Source: Streptococcus mitis (lineage in GTDB: Bacteria; Bacillota; Bacilli; Lactobacillales; Streptococcaceae). Taken from it: a stretch of DNA of 64,000 bases. Under the pieces are notes generated by a model. The model saw only the letters and a list, made by a program, of their open reading frames with translations. It searched no databases and had not been told where the DNA came from. The position numbers were made by a program, and so were the translations under genes. The stretch is from the NCBI RefSeq assembly GCF_946190275.1, contig NZ_CAMHZQ010000003.1, positions 106,681-170,680 on the forward strand. The letters are read 5' to 3'. Of this stretch, positions 45,649-56,885 are shown in pieces; the first letter of the stretch is position 1, and the number at the start of each line of letters is the position of its first letter.

Positions 45649-46449
45649 CTATACATCTCGATTTTTCTGGCAATAATCATTAACCGATAAATATGTCTGT
45701 GAATCACCCAGCGACTCCGCTATGTCCATAATCCGCGGTGGTAGTAATCCCACTCGCTGGACAAGTTCGTGATTGCTGAACAATTCCCGTGGACTGCCGG
45801 CGAAGCCAAACTTCCCGTGTTCCATAACATACACCGACTCAAACTCGGCGGCGACCCAATCCATGTCATGGGTGATGGTCACAACTTGGTGGCCCGAATC
45901 AGCCAACTGATGGAAAATTGCGGTCAACTTGCGCCGGCTTTCCCAATCAAGCGACATCATCGGCTCATCAAATAAATAAATCGCTGGATCCACTGCCAAA
46001 ACTGTGGCAACGCTCAACAGCTTGCGTTCCGACAATGACAGGTCATATGGACTTTCAGCTGTTTTATCATCCAAGCCAACTCTTTTTAGAGCCGCTAAAG
46101 CCCGCCTCGTAATCGTGTCGTGGTCATCCATGACCTGCGCGACATTCCACTCCACCTCTCGTTGAACGGTCGGGTTGAAAAGCTGATCGTCAGGATTCTG
46201 AAAAGTAATCCCAACCTTCAGTAACTTTTCGACTGGTTTAAGATCATTAAAATTTTCTCCATCGATCTTAATCACACCGGTTTGTGGTGTCAGCAAACCC
46301 GTCAACAATTTGAAGAGCGTTGATTTGCCGGCACCATTTTGGCCGACAATAGCCACCATCGGATCGGCGAAGTGTTTGTCTTCAACATCCAAGCTAAAGG
46401 ACCGTTCCGGATAAGTGAACGTCAGGTGGCTTAGTTCAATTGTGGACAT
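45649..46449 (-). CDS. ECF transporter ATPase (EcfA-type, second of pair)
   Basis: The 266-residue ATPase has Walker A GQNGAGKST (about 36-44), Q-loop TFQNPDDQLFNPTV typical of ECF ATPases and Walker B IYLFDEPMMSLD. The signature is degenerate (LSLSERKL rather than LSGGQ). It pairs with the next ATPase, whose signature is canonical. The four genes overlap in order S - T - A - A. Codon use (GCC, CTG, GAC, CCG) is richer in GC than the flanks, suggesting transfer from a lactobacillus-like donor. Confidence 0.85.
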   Translation of the reverse strand: MSTIELSHLTFTYPERSFSLDVEDKHFADPMVAIVGQNGAGKSTLFKLLTGLLTPQTGVIKIDGENFNDLKPVEKLLKVGITFQNPDDQLFNPTVQREVEWNVAQVMDDHDTITRRALAALKRVGLDDKTAESPYDLSLSERKLLSVATVLAVDPAIYLFDEPMMSLDWESRRKLTAIFHQLADSGHQVVTITHDMDWVAAEFESVYVMEHGKFGFAGSPRELFSNHELVQRVGLLPPRIMDIAESLGDSQTYLSVNDYCQKNRDV

Positions 46450-47281
46450 AACGAACCTCCTTCAGATCAGCGTAATTCACCGGATACCGGCCATCAGCCA
46501 AGTGCCAATCCATTTTTTGAGCAAGTTGCTGGATTGTAGGGGCTGGAATCTGCCAGTCAGCTGCCAAATGATTAAACACCTCACCCGGCCTGCCCTGGGC
46601 TACCATTTGACCCTCGTGCAGCACCCACACAACGTCGGCGACTTCGCACAAATCGTCAATTTCACTGGTGACAATGAAGACAGTCGTCTCTTTAACTTGG
46701 GCCAGCCATTGGAAAAATTGCCGGCGGCCAAGGGGATCCATTTCACTGGTCGGATCATCCATAATCAAAACAGCCGGATTAGCCACAATCGCCGTGGCAA
46801 TTGCCAACCGCTGGATCTGACCACCGGAAAGGCTCTCGGGACGCAAATTCAGCTGTTCAATCAGCCCCATTTGCGTGGCAACTTCTTCAACCCGTTTTTG
46901 AATCAGTCCTTCAGCCATTCCCTGATTAATCAAGTCAAAGGCGATTTCATCGGCAACCGTGTCTGCCAACCCGCTTAGTTGGCCAGCTGGATTTTGCAGT
47001 ACAACTCCATTCATGGCATTATAAACGGGCCAATTGTCGGACACTCGCTGGCCAAACATGTGCCAATCGCCCTCAATCTCAGCAGACACAATTTTGGGAA
47101 TGACCCCTGCCAGCACACGGCACAAAGTCGATTTGCCGGAGTGGCTATTCCCGATAATCCCAACCACCTGGCCGGTATGAACCTCCGCGTTAATCTGACG
47201 CAGTTGTGGTTGCTCAGTACCCGGATAACGGGTGGTCAAATTTTCAATTACAATCCGTTTATCTTCGTCCATATCTTCCAC
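46436..47281 (-). CDS. ECF transporter ATPase (EcfA-type, first of pair)
   Basis: The 281-residue ATPase has the unusual Walker A GNSHSGKST (about 36-44), Q-loop VVLQNPAGQLSGLADTV, signature LSGGQIQR and Walker B VLIMDDPTSEMD, where Asp replaces the usual catalytic Glu. With the partner's weak signature this suggests an asymmetric pair with one active site. It overlaps the EcfT-like gene by 34 bases and the second ATPase by 14. Confidence 0.85.
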   Translation of the reverse strand: MEDMDEDKRIVIENLTTRYPGTEQPQLRQINAEVHTGQVVGIIGNSHSGKSTLCRVLAGVIPKIVSAEIEGDWHMFGQRVSDNWPVYNAMNGVVLQNPAGQLSGLADTVADEIAFDLINQGMAEGLIQKRVEEVATQMGLIEQLNLRPESLSGGQIQRLAIATAIVANPAVLIMDDPTSEMDPLGRRQFFQWLAQVKETTVFIVTSEIDDLCEVADVVWVLHEGQMVAQGRPGEVFNHLAADWQIPAPTIQQLAQKMDWHLADGRYPVNYADLKEVRYVHN

Positions 47282-48042
47282 CCAATCAATAAAATTGCCA
47301 ATCCAGTCAGACCAATGTGCAGCGTCCGCGACAGGCGATACACGCGCTGGGAGGTTCTGACAGTCCGGTTGAGATTATCAAAACCTCTCAGTTGGAGAGA
47401 AATCGACCGCGTCATCGATTGATCCAAGGTCTTAATCACCAATGGAATTAGAACCGGCAGGACTGACTTTAATTTCTGAATCAACGTTTTTTGCGGATTG
47501 GTTCCGCGAACTTTTTGTGCCTGCTGGATTTTCCGCATATTGCGCATCATTTCCGGCAAAATATAACACACCGACATCAGAACGTAGACGGTTTTATAAG
47601 ACAATCCGGACAGTTCCAAATAGGCTGCGTTTTCTGAAATACTCGTGGTCACCATAAAAAAGCCACTGGTCAAAATAATCACCAATACTCGACAACCCAG
47701 AGTGGTGGCGTAAATCAGGCCTTCTTTGTAGAACGACACCCCAAGCACAGAAAACAGCACAGTTTGATTCCGACTGTAAAATAACCCTTGGATGATCAGC
47801 ATGGTGCAAATCAGAAACAGGCTGAATCCCAGCGCCTTAAAGGTGGTAGAACTCAATTTGGAAAATAACAATAGCAGTGTTGCGACAAGAATTAATCCGA
47901 CCTGAAGCAATAAATTCATACTGGCAAAGCTCAACAACGTCATGTCCAAGATGAACAAGAGCTTAGTAATCGGATCGATCACCTGGTACCACTTGAGCTT
48001 GACCCGTGGCGCTCCAGAAATCAATGTTTTATCAGTCATCAT
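47248..48042 (-). CDS. ECF transporter transmembrane component (EcfT)
   Basis: The 264-residue protein has about five membrane helices in the first 180 residues and two cytoplasmic coupling helices with the EcfT motifs AQKVRGTNPQKT and SISLQLRGFDNLNRT (xRG pairs that touch the two ATPases). A C-terminal membrane segment follows. It links the S component to the ATPases. Four-base overlap with the S gene, and 34 bases with the ATPase gene. Confidence 0.85.
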   Translation of the reverse strand: MMTDKTLISGAPRVKLKWYQVIDPITKLLFILDMTLLSFASMNLLLQVGLILVATLLLLFSKLSSTTFKALGFSLFLICTMLIIQGLFYSRNQTVLFSVLGVSFYKEGLIYATTLGCRVLVIILTSGFFMVTTSISENAAYLELSGLSYKTVYVLMSVCYILPEMMRNMRKIQQAQKVRGTNPQKTLIQKLKSVLPVLIPLVIKTLDQSMTRSISLQLRGFDNLNRTVRTSQRVYRLSRTLHIGLTGLAILLIGWKIWTKINGL

Positions 48043-48641
48043 TTATCATCGCTAAAGAAGTGCACCATCCGCTTCGGCAGCTGACGATAGATGAATAATG
48101 CCAGATAGGCCACGCAGACTTTATCCAAAATATCCAAGACAAACTCATCGGTAAATGAGGCCAGCCACACTGGTGCATGATTGGCGACCATTACCGCAAA
48201 CAATGAGTCACCCCAAGCGATACCGGTCTGACCACCCCAAAAGATGACGTTGAGTGGCGTTGAAATGACAGCTGAAACGATGGCAATAATAATAGCAGAA
48301 ACAAATACTCGTCGCGCTGACGAGAACCACCCATTGGCGTGCAAAACTCCGACAGCAATCCCAATTCCGATGCTGGTAATCGCATACACGGTTGAAATTG
48401 GCGATAAGGTCAGCCCATAGATCACGTTGTTGATGAAACCACTAATGGCACCGGCAACTGGCCCAGCCAACATGCTGGTAAGAAAGGTTCCCAAAGACCC
48501 CAGCCAAACGGGCAACTTTAACCCCTCCGCCAAGGCTTTGGCAACATAGTTAATCCCCACGGCAGCGGGAATCAAAGTCATGGTGGCAGCACTTAACTTA
48601 AATTTCCACATACTGGTACGATGAATCGGTTCTGTTTTCAT
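48039..48641 (-). CDS. ECF transporter substrate-specific (S) component, substrate unknown
   Basis: The 200-residue protein has about five to six membrane helices, with LGSLGTFLTSMLAGPVAGAISGFINNVIYGLT as in S components (a conserved GP...G..NN loop). It does not match the vitamin S components that I can recall by motif (no BioY, ThiT or RibU signature). It is the first gene of a self-contained S-T-A-A operon, so it may be a dedicated (group I) system. GGAG stands 7 bases before the ATG. A structured leader upstream could name the ligand. Confidence 0.75.
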   Translation of the reverse strand: MKTEPIHRTSMWKFKLSAATMTLIPAAVGINYVAKALAEGLKLPVWLGSLGTFLTSMLAGPVAGAISGFINNVIYGLTLSPISTVYAITSIGIGIAVGVLHANGWFSSARRVFVSAIIIAIVSAVISTPLNVIFWGGQTGIAWGDSLFAVMVANHAPVWLASFTDEFVLDILDKVCVAYLALFIYRQLPKRMVHFFSDDK

Positions 48642-48787
48642 AATCTTCTCCTTTTGTTTTTAAAGAGCCGTGTCTGGATAGACTTTCGGACGCAACGCTC
48701 TATTATATATCTACTGAACTGTCTATACACAAGATTTCCATCCTTAGTCGACATGAGCTGGAAATCCTTATTTGTTAAGTAGTTCAC
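48642..48787 (-). promoter_or_regulatory. Structured 5' leader of the ECF operon; possible riboswitch of unknown class
   Basis: The 145-nt leader holds nested pairings on the minus strand: TGAACT/AGTTCA enclosing GATTTCCA/TGGAAATC with an 18-base loop, then a second stem AGAGC/GCTCT enclosing GTTGCGTCCGAAAG...GTCTATCCAGAC, ending 20 bases before the start codon. No T-run follows, so control, if any, would be at translation. I cannot match it to a known riboswitch. Confidence 0.4.
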
Positions 48788-48792
48788 AACAC

Positions 48793-48820
48793 ATTATACA
48801 CCTATTTTGTGAATAGTCAA
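48793..48820 (-). promoter_or_regulatory. Promoter of the ECF operon
   Basis: Minus-strand TTGACT (48815-48820) and TATAAT (48793-48798) are 16 bases apart. Confidence 0.85.
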
Positions 48821-48904
48821 GTGTATTTACAGTAAAATTTTAGAAAATCCTAAAAATTTGCTCTTATTTTCCATTTAAAAATGAAAATCATTAATTCTGA
48901 CACC

Positions 48905-48932
48905 AAAAAAGCCCAGACGAAATTGTCTGAGC
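48905..48932 (-). terminator. Terminator of the choline-type transporter operon
   Basis: On the minus strand CGCTCAGAC/GTCTGGGC pairs around a short loop, followed by TTTTTT. It lies downstream of the permease gene. Confidence 0.8.
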
Positions 48933-48979
48933 GTTCTTCTATATAGTCGTTTAAGTAAGTTGAACTTACGATTCTCAAG

Positions 48980-51221
<2,242 letters not shown>

Positions 51222-51230
51222 TCTGTATCC

Positions 51231-51441
51231 TCAATTTAAAACTTCCATCGATTGGTCAAGTCTTCTACCTTAGGCATGACTTCCTTATTGTCCCAATGCT
51301 CCACAATTTTCCCGTTTTCTAGACGGAAGATATCGTACTGGGCATAGGCAACTCAACCAATCCGATTCTGACCATAGCTAACCACATAGTTTCCTTGTCC
51401 TAAGAGTTGGAAAACAAAGTCAAAAGTGGCCTTTACTTATA
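51231..51441 (-). pseudogene. SnoaL-like/NTF2-fold gene fragment with in-frame stop
   Basis: Minus-strand reading gives ATFDFVFQLLGQGNYVVSYGQNRIG, a TGA (51353-51355), then VAYAQYDIFRLENGKIVEHWDNKEVMP...DLTNRWKFLN. FRLENGKIVEHWDN is typical of SnoaL-like proteins. The first half of the gene is missing and the stop breaks the rest. Confidence 0.8.
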
Positions 51442-51461
51442 AACAGCTAATTTGCTCCATT

Positions 51462-51905
51462 TTAAACCTCATTTTCCTCCTCTTTCAGATTAGCCAAAAT
51501 TCTTTCTTGAAAGGCTTCAAACTGACGAATTTCTTCCTCTGAAAATCCTTTGTAAAAGATCCTATCCAATTTCTGACTGACACGATGCCCCACTTCTTTC
51601 TGAGACTGCCCCAACTCTGTTAAAACTAAATACTTCTTACGCTTATCCTCTCCACATGGACTAACGGTTACAAGATTTTGTTCCTCTAGCTTTTTAATCA
51701 TCGTCGTCAGCGTATTATTAGCAAGTCCAGTCGCCAAAGCAATATCTGTCGCAGTTGCGCAGCCAGTTTCACTATTCCATAAAACCGCTAAAATCTTTCC
51801 CTGTTCACTCCGATAAAGAGCTTCAGGATCCCGACTAAGTAACTTTTGAAAAATCCGCCCATTCAACAAACGAATATGATGGGCTACCAAATGACTATCT
51901 TTCAT
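51462..51905 (-). CDS. MarR family transcriptional regulator
   Basis: The 147-residue protein has the MarR winged helix: TATDIALATGLANNTLTTMIKKLEEQNLVTVSPCGEDKRKKYLVLTELG, flanked by dimerisation helices. It lies upstream of the choline-type transporter and the decayed SnoaL gene on the same strand. It may regulate these or an efflux gene elsewhere; the target cannot be read from the sequence. GGAGG-type ribosome site before the ATG at 51905. Confidence 0.9.
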   Translation of the reverse strand: MKDSHLVAHHIRLLNGRIFQKLLSRDPEALYRSEQGKILAVLWNSETGCATATDIALATGLANNTLTTMIKKLEEQNLVTVSPCGEDKRKKYLVLTELGQSQKEVGHRVSQKLDRIFYKGFSEEEIRQFEAFQERILANLKEEENEV

Positions 51906-52050
51906 GACACCTCCTTTTATTTCTACATCGAAACGAATAAAGTAATTATAACACTCGCCATTCCATCTGTCAACTATTTCGATTTGGAAATAATTTTTCC
52001 CAGTAAAAAATTCTCCTACCCAAGGTAGAAGAATTTTAATCTTATAAAAC

Positions 52051-53244
52051 TTAATCCGTCATGTCCGATACCAAGGTTCGATGCTCCAATGGAACACTGC
52101 ACATAACTAGCAAGAAAATGAAACCTGACTGAATCCAGAAGAGGGCCAAGTCAAAGATTCCGTGTACAGCAACCACTGTAAGGAAAGACAGATAAAGACC
52201 GATAATCGGGCGTTTCCCCGACTCCTGACTCATATCCATCATCAAGCGAACAGGAGCAACAGAAGACAAAACTAGTAAAATAGTCCCCACAATTCCATAA
52301 CTCAGAATCGTATCAATATAAAGACTATGAGCATGTTCATGATAAGGAGCATTTATCCGAGGATACGAGTGCATGTAGGTCAATGGCCCCTCACCCCAAA
52401 AAGGATTTTGCTTAAACAAGGCCATCCCAGCATCCCAGATAGAAATGCGTTCTTCCATAGAAGAGTCTAAAGTCCCCATCCGAACTCCCAAATCACTAGA
52501 AAAGAGGAAACTCAAGCCAATCGCAAAGACCCCAATACTAAGCCAAAAGGCCTTCCAGTTTTTAATGGTCGTAAAGAGATAAATAATGGCTCCAGCGATA
52601 ATAGCAGGAAAGGCAGTTCGATTTTGCGTAAAGTTCAAACCAAAGAGATTCACAAAGCCTGCAATCACACAAAATACTTTCAACCAATTCAACTTGGTCG
52701 TTGTAAACAGATAGAAAGCAATCATGATACAGAAACAACAAATAATTCCATAATAATTAGGATTAAAGAAGGTCACTTCTGCACGATTCTGATGCCAAAC
52801 CTGCATATTGGGTGAAAGAAAAGCATAGTTAAATTTCTTCACAATTTGGAAATGTTCTAAACTCGCAAAAGCAGCTGACAAGACGCTACCAAACAAGACG
52901 AGCTGCAAAATCAATCGAAAGAATTTATGTGATAAAATCGACTGATAGTGCAAAAAGAAAATAGTAAATAGAAAAATTCCTACTGAAGCCACAACTCCCA
53001 TCCAATTTTGTGCAAAAACGGATATAACAGTACTATAGCCCAGAAAAAGAAGCAGCATCGGATGCTCCCTCATTTTCTGAAGAATACTTTTCATGTCTCC
53101 TGTAAAAATTAAACTGATAATATATAAACAGAATACAACTACAAAAAGATAAAAGGGTAAAAAGATACTCAGGATAATTCCCAATAAAATCAGCTCTTTA
53201 CTAGACAACCCTTTCAGCTTTTCAATAAAGCCTATTGATTTCAA
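52051..53244 (-). CDS. O-antigen ligase / Wzy-like membrane protein
   Basis: The 397-residue polytopic protein has about ten membrane segments and a large outer loop with the Wzy_C/WaaL pattern: NLFGLNFTQNRTAFPAIIAG, then EERISIWDAGMALFKQNPFWGEGPLTYMHSYPR and YHEHAHSLYIDTILSYGIVG (conserved Arg and His). Such proteins polymerise or ligate polyprenyl-linked glycans. In this organism a role with teichoic acid or another surface polymer is possible. A cre-like site lies just upstream. Function inferred from fold only. Confidence 0.75.
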   Translation of the reverse strand: MKSIGFIEKLKGLSSKELILLGIILSIFLPFYLFVVVFCLYIISLIFTGDMKSILQKMREHPMLLLFLGYSTVISVFAQNWMGVVASVGIFLFTIFFLHYQSILSHKFFRLILQLVLFGSVLSAAFASLEHFQIVKKFNYAFLSPNMQVWHQNRAEVTFFNPNYYGIICCFCIMIAFYLFTTTKLNWLKVFCVIAGFVNLFGLNFTQNRTAFPAIIAGAIIYLFTTIKNWKAFWLSIGVFAIGLSFLFSSDLGVRMGTLDSSMEERISIWDAGMALFKQNPFWGEGPLTYMHSYPRINAPYHEHAHSLYIDTILSYGIVGTILLVLSSVAPVRLMMDMSQESGKRPIIGLYLSFLTVVAVHGIFDLALFWIQSGFIFLLVMCSVPLEHRTLVSDMTD

Positions 53245-53329
53245 AATGAATCCTTTCTCTCCAAATCAGTTGATTCAGATAATAGTAAGCTACCCTTTAT
53301 TGTACCACTTTTTTAGCAATTTGAAAACA

Positions 53330-53343
53330 AAGGAAACGTTTTC
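53330..53343. promoter_or_regulatory. cre-like site upstream of the O-antigen-ligase-like gene
   Basis: AGGAAACGTTTTCT has one mismatch to the CcpA cre consensus. It is within the 137-bp gap between gtfA and the O-antigen-ligase-like gene, so it could act on either. Confidence 0.4.
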
Positions 53344-53381
53344 TAAAATAAAAACCCTATTTTATCAACCATATCAAGGCT

Positions 53382-54824
53382 TCAAAATGTTACTTCAATT
53401 CCGTTCTCAATTACCCGATAAGTCTGATTTTGCAAATCAATTTCTGCTACTGCTGTTACGGACTTATCTTTATTTTGACGTTTGATTACAATGCTGTGGG
53501 CTGTTGATGTTTCAACGTCAATAGTTCCTTCTAAATCAAATGCTTCTGAACGATTACGGAAAGAAAATAGATTGAGAAGGGCCTTCACCACAGGACGTTG
53601 GACTTCTTCTGCTATTTCCTCATTGCTATAGTAATGACGATTAATATTTCGACCTTCTTTAGTTTCTTCTAATAATTTCAAGTCATTCTTGCCTGCTAAT
53701 AGCCCCACATAGTAAACTTGAGGAATACCTGGAGCAAAAGCTTGAATTAATCGTGCAAGGAAATACTTGACATCATCGTCTCCAAGCGCTGAATAGTAGG
53801 TTGAATTGATTTGGTAGATATCTAAATTGTTATACTCGGCACTGGAGTACTTACGTTTGACATTAGCTCCAACCTTATAGAGCTCATTTGAAGCATAGTC
53901 GATTTCCTCATCAGTCAAGATATCCTTGACATCTACTACTCCAATCCCATCATGGGTGTCTAGCGTCGTAAACTGCTTCATTGGGCTCATCTTTAACCAC
54001 TTGGCCAAACGCTCTGTTCTGGAACTGTAAAGAGTATAAAGTGTCACCATTGGAAGAGCAAAATCATAAACATAGTAATCATGGTCTGCTATTTTAAACT
54101 GAATCGAATAGTGTTCATGAATCTCAGGTAAAAGCTCTGTCCCATACTCAGCAGCGATATCTCGAACTTTGTCCAATAAATCCCAAATATCTGGTTCTAC
54201 AAAGAAATCATTAGTATCCAATTTCTTCACTGCATAAGCAAAGGCATCTAGACGAATCAAATCACATCCATTACTTGCCAAGTGCTGAATGGTCTTACGG
54301 ATAAATTCCATCGTTACTTCTTTGCTCACATCAAGATCAATCTGCTCCTCACCAAAGGTATTCCACAAATGTTCCACTGAACCATCTTCAAACACAATCT
54401 CTTGCTTTGGTGCACGATCCTTACGCTTGTAAATTAAATCTACATCAGACTGTGTCGGACGGTTTTCTGGCCAAAACTTATCCCAGTTTAAAAAGAGATC
54501 TTTAAATTCACTGGCTTCATGTTTTTCTTGATAGTCCTTATAATACTTGGATTGACGAGAAATATGATTAATCATAAAGTCAAACATAAGATAATATTTC
54601 TCACCTAAACGCTTAATATCCTCCCAATCACCAAAAGCTGAGTCCACTTCGTCGTAGTCAACAGGCGCAAATCCACGATCACCTGTTGATGGGAAAAATG
54701 GTAGAAGGTGAACTCCTCCAATAGCATCTCCAAAATGCTCTTCCAAATTCTCATATAAGTCTTTAAGATTATTTCCCAGACTATCTGAATAGGTAATCAA
54801 CATGGTTTTATTCTGAATTGGCAT
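53382..54824 (-). CDS. gtfA: Sucrose phosphorylase
   Basis: The 480-residue GH13 enzyme splits sucrose with phosphate into glucose 1-phosphate and fructose. Starting at [17 protein letters not shown] (ATG 54824, GGAG 10 bases before; an adjacent ATG is equally possible), it shows [17 protein letters not shown], the nucleophile Asp in [14 protein letters not shown], the acid Glu in LLPEIHEHY and [10 protein letters not shown]. It is close to Streptococcus mutans GtfA along its length. It lies downstream of rafEFG, separated by a BOX element. Confidence 0.94.
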   Translation of the reverse strand: MPIQNKTMLITYSDSLGNNLKDLYENLEEHFGDAIGGVHLLPFFPSTGDRGFAPVDYDEVDSAFGDWEDIKRLGEKYYLMFDFMINHISRQSKYYKDYQEKHEASEFKDLFLNWDKFWPENRPTQSDVDLIYKRKDRAPKQEIVFEDGSVEHLWNTFGEEQIDLDVSKEVTMEFIRKTIQHLASNGCDLIRLDAFAYAVKKLDTNDFFVEPDIWDLLDKVRDIAAEYGTELLPEIHEHYSIQFKIADHDYYVYDFALPMVTLYTLYSSRTERLAKWLKMSPMKQFTTLDTHDGIGVVDVKDILTDEEIDYASNELYKVGANVKRKYSSAEYNNLDIYQINSTYYSALGDDDVKYFLARLIQAFAPGIPQVYYVGLLAGKNDLKLLEETKEGRNINRHYYSNEEIAEEVQRPVVKALLNLFSFRNRSEAFDLEGTIDVETSTAHSIVIKRQNKDKSVTAVAEIDLQNQTYRVIENGIEVTF

Positions 54825-54892
54825 CATTACTCTCCTTTTTTTAATTGAAGCCAAGTCTCATATGACTTGGCTTCGTAAATCAAATTCATATC

Positions 54893-55005
54893 ATACTCTT
54901 CTAAAATCTCTTCAAACCACGTCAGCTTTATCTGCAACCTCAAAGCTGTGCTTTGAGCAACCTGCGGCTAGCTTCCTAGTTTGCTCTTTGATTTTCATTG
55001 AGTAT
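54893..55005. repeat. BOX element with one short B module
   Basis: It runs from ATACTCTTCTAAAATCTCTT through CAAACCACGTCAGC, a B-like TGCAACCTCAAAGCTGTGC segment, and AACCTGCGGCTAGCTTCC to TTTGATTTTCATTGAGTAT. It lies inside the raf-gtfA operon. A separate hairpin GAAGCCAAGTC/GACTTGGCTTC at 54847-54873 lacks a T-run in the operon direction. The remaining 55006-55144 shows no gene. Confidence 0.9.
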
Positions 55006-55144
55006 TAAATCTCTGTTTATCATCAAACTCGTACTAAATATAGACTTCAATAAACTAAGTACTACTTTCTTGTTTTCTACATAGAATTATCAACAAGCTG
55101 AACCCTTCCTCTGTGTCAAAGACTATAGATTCCATGAGTTCTTC

Positions 55145-55978
55145 TTACTTCACTGCTCCGTTGCTCATGCCTGAAATAATATGTTTTTGGAAGATGAGGT
55201 AGACGACAGTAATTGTTACAATTCCCACAATATAGGATGCAAAACTTGGCCCATAGTCATTAAAATACTGACCTTGGTAGTTGTACTGGAAGAGAGGCAA
55301 AGTCCACAGCTTGGAATCCTTATTCAAAATTAACAATGGCAACATAAAGTCATTCCAGAACCATAATGCATTGATAATCAAGGTTGTAGCATGCATGGGC
55401 TTCAGCATTGGAAAGATAATTCGACGGTAAGTTGTAAATCGATCAGCCCCATCAATTTCTGCAGCTTCATCTAAACTATCTGGTACACTGATTTTAATAT
55501 AACCAACGTACAAGAAGAGAGTCTGTGGAATTGCATAAGTTAGATAAAGTAGTACCAACCCCCACATATTTGCCAGACCGAGTTTGCTCATCATAACTGT
55601 GATAGGAATCATAATCACCTGAAATGGAACAAATATCCCTAAGATCAAGAGCGAATACATAATTGCAAAGGCTTTTTTCTTGGACATATTTCGAGCAATG
55701 GAATAGGCTGCAGCTGGTATAAAGAAGGCTACTACAATCAATGATAACACCGTAATAACAGCTGAATTCCAGAAATAGCCTCCAATCCCATCCGAAACTA
55801 ATCGTTCATAATTACTTAACGTAAAAGGATTGGGCAAACCAAAGAAATGATTCATGATATCCTTGGTTGTCTTGAAGGAACTAAAAACCGTTACCAACAA
55901 AGGAACAAGTATGAGAATACCACCTACTATCAAGAGGACATACTTCCAAAACTGATTCAATTTTTCTTCTTTTTTCAT
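55145..55978 (-). CDS. rafG: Raffinose/alpha-galactoside ABC transporter permease RafG (MsmG)
   Basis: The start at 55978 (277 residues, MKKEEKLNQFWKYVLLIVGG) has GGGGAG upstream; the longer frame overlaps rafF only by chance. Six membrane helices and the EAA loop EAAEIDGADRFTTYRRIIFPMLKP identify a CUT1 sugar permease of the MalG type. It pairs with RafF. No ATPase gene is present in the locus, as in pneumococcus, where the ATPase MsmK is shared and encoded elsewhere. Confidence 0.92.
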   Translation of the reverse strand: MKKEEKLNQFWKYVLLIVGGILILVPLLVTVFSSFKTTKDIMNHFFGLPNPFTLSNYERLVSDGIGGYFWNSAVITVLSLIVVAFFIPAAAYSIARNMSKKKAFAIMYSLLILGIFVPFQVIMIPITVMMSKLGLANMWGLVLLYLTYAIPQTLFLYVGYIKISVPDSLDEAAEIDGADRFTTYRRIIFPMLKPMHATTLIINALWFWNDFMLPLLILNKDSKLWTLPLFQYNYQGQYFNDYGPSFASYIVGIVTITVVYLIFQKHIISGMSNGAVK

Positions 55979-55994
55979 GTGTAAGACTCCCCTA

Positions 55995-56867
55995 TTAGAT
56001 TTCAAATTTCTTTGATAGTTTGATTTGGATAAGAGAAACAATTCCAATAATTAAGAATAAAATCAAGGCAATTGCATTCGCATATCCATATTGATTACTC
56101 TTGAAGGCATAGTTATAGACTAAAAGACCAAGAGACGTTGTAGCATTATTTGGACCACCACTCGTCAAGGCAAAAATTTGGTCAAAGGCAGTCAAACCGG
56201 ACTTAAGAGCTAGGATAAAAACCATAGAAATCGTTGGCAACAAATATGGTAATTCAATTTTCCAAAAAGTTTGTTTGCTTGTTGCACCATCAATTGATGC
56301 CGCCTCCAAAATATCACTTGGAATACTCTGAAGACCAGCAAGAAAGAGAATAATTGGCATTGCTACTCCTTGCCATAGAAGAACAAAAATAGTTGCCACT
56401 ACCGCTCCGATTGGTGTTCCTAATAGACTTTCTTGTAAAAAACTAATCCCTAAAATTTTTCCAATCGTTGGAAGACCATAGTTAAAGAATTGTTTAAAAA
56501 TCAAGGAAACTGTCAATCCAGACAAAACCGCTGGGAAAAAGAACCATGCTCTAAAGAAGGTCTGCCCTTTCATCTTAGAATTTAAGGCTCGAGCCACAAC
56601 CATCCCAATTGTAATCTCTCCAATAATCAATGCCAGGGTTAAAACCAAGGTAAAAGCAATGGCTGTGAAGAATTTTCCATCAATCATCAGCAATTTGTAG
56701 TTATTCAGACCAACAAATTTATAATTATAGGTCAATCCAGTCCAGTTAGTCAAACTATAGAAAGCACCTTGTACCATCGGAAAGTAAAAGAAGATAGCTT
56801 GTAATGCAAGTGGGATGAGCAAAAAAGTCCAACCCCAGTATTTATTTAAAAATTTTCGAATAGCCAT
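55995..56867 (-). CDS. rafF: Raffinose/alpha-galactoside ABC transporter permease RafF (MsmF)
   Basis: The 290-residue CUT1 permease of MalF type has six membrane helices and the EAA loop EAASIDGATSKQTFWKIELPYLLPT. It starts MAIRKFLNKYWGWTFLLIPLALQ. It lies 18 bases after rafE and 16 before rafG. Together with RafE and RafG it imports raffinose, melibiose, stachyose or isomaltosaccharides; the range is inferred from the adjacent alpha-galactosidase. Confidence 0.92.
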   Translation of the reverse strand: MAIRKFLNKYWGWTFLLIPLALQAIFFYFPMVQGAFYSLTNWTGLTYNYKFVGLNNYKLLMIDGKFFTAIAFTLVLTLALIIGEITIGMVVARALNSKMKGQTFFRAWFFFPAVLSGLTVSLIFKQFFNYGLPTIGKILGISFLQESLLGTPIGAVVATIFVLLWQGVAMPIILFLAGLQSIPSDILEAASIDGATSKQTFWKIELPYLLPTISMVFILALKSGLTAFDQIFALTSGGPNNATTSLGLLVYNYAFKSNQYGYANAIALILFLIIGIVSLIQIKLSKKFEI

Positions 56868-56885
56868 ATCATCTTAACTCCTATT

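Noticed and set aside
48642..48787. preQ1, THF or T-box riboswitch before the ECF operon
   Set aside because: None of the conserved motifs of these classes could be found; left as an unknown structured leader.
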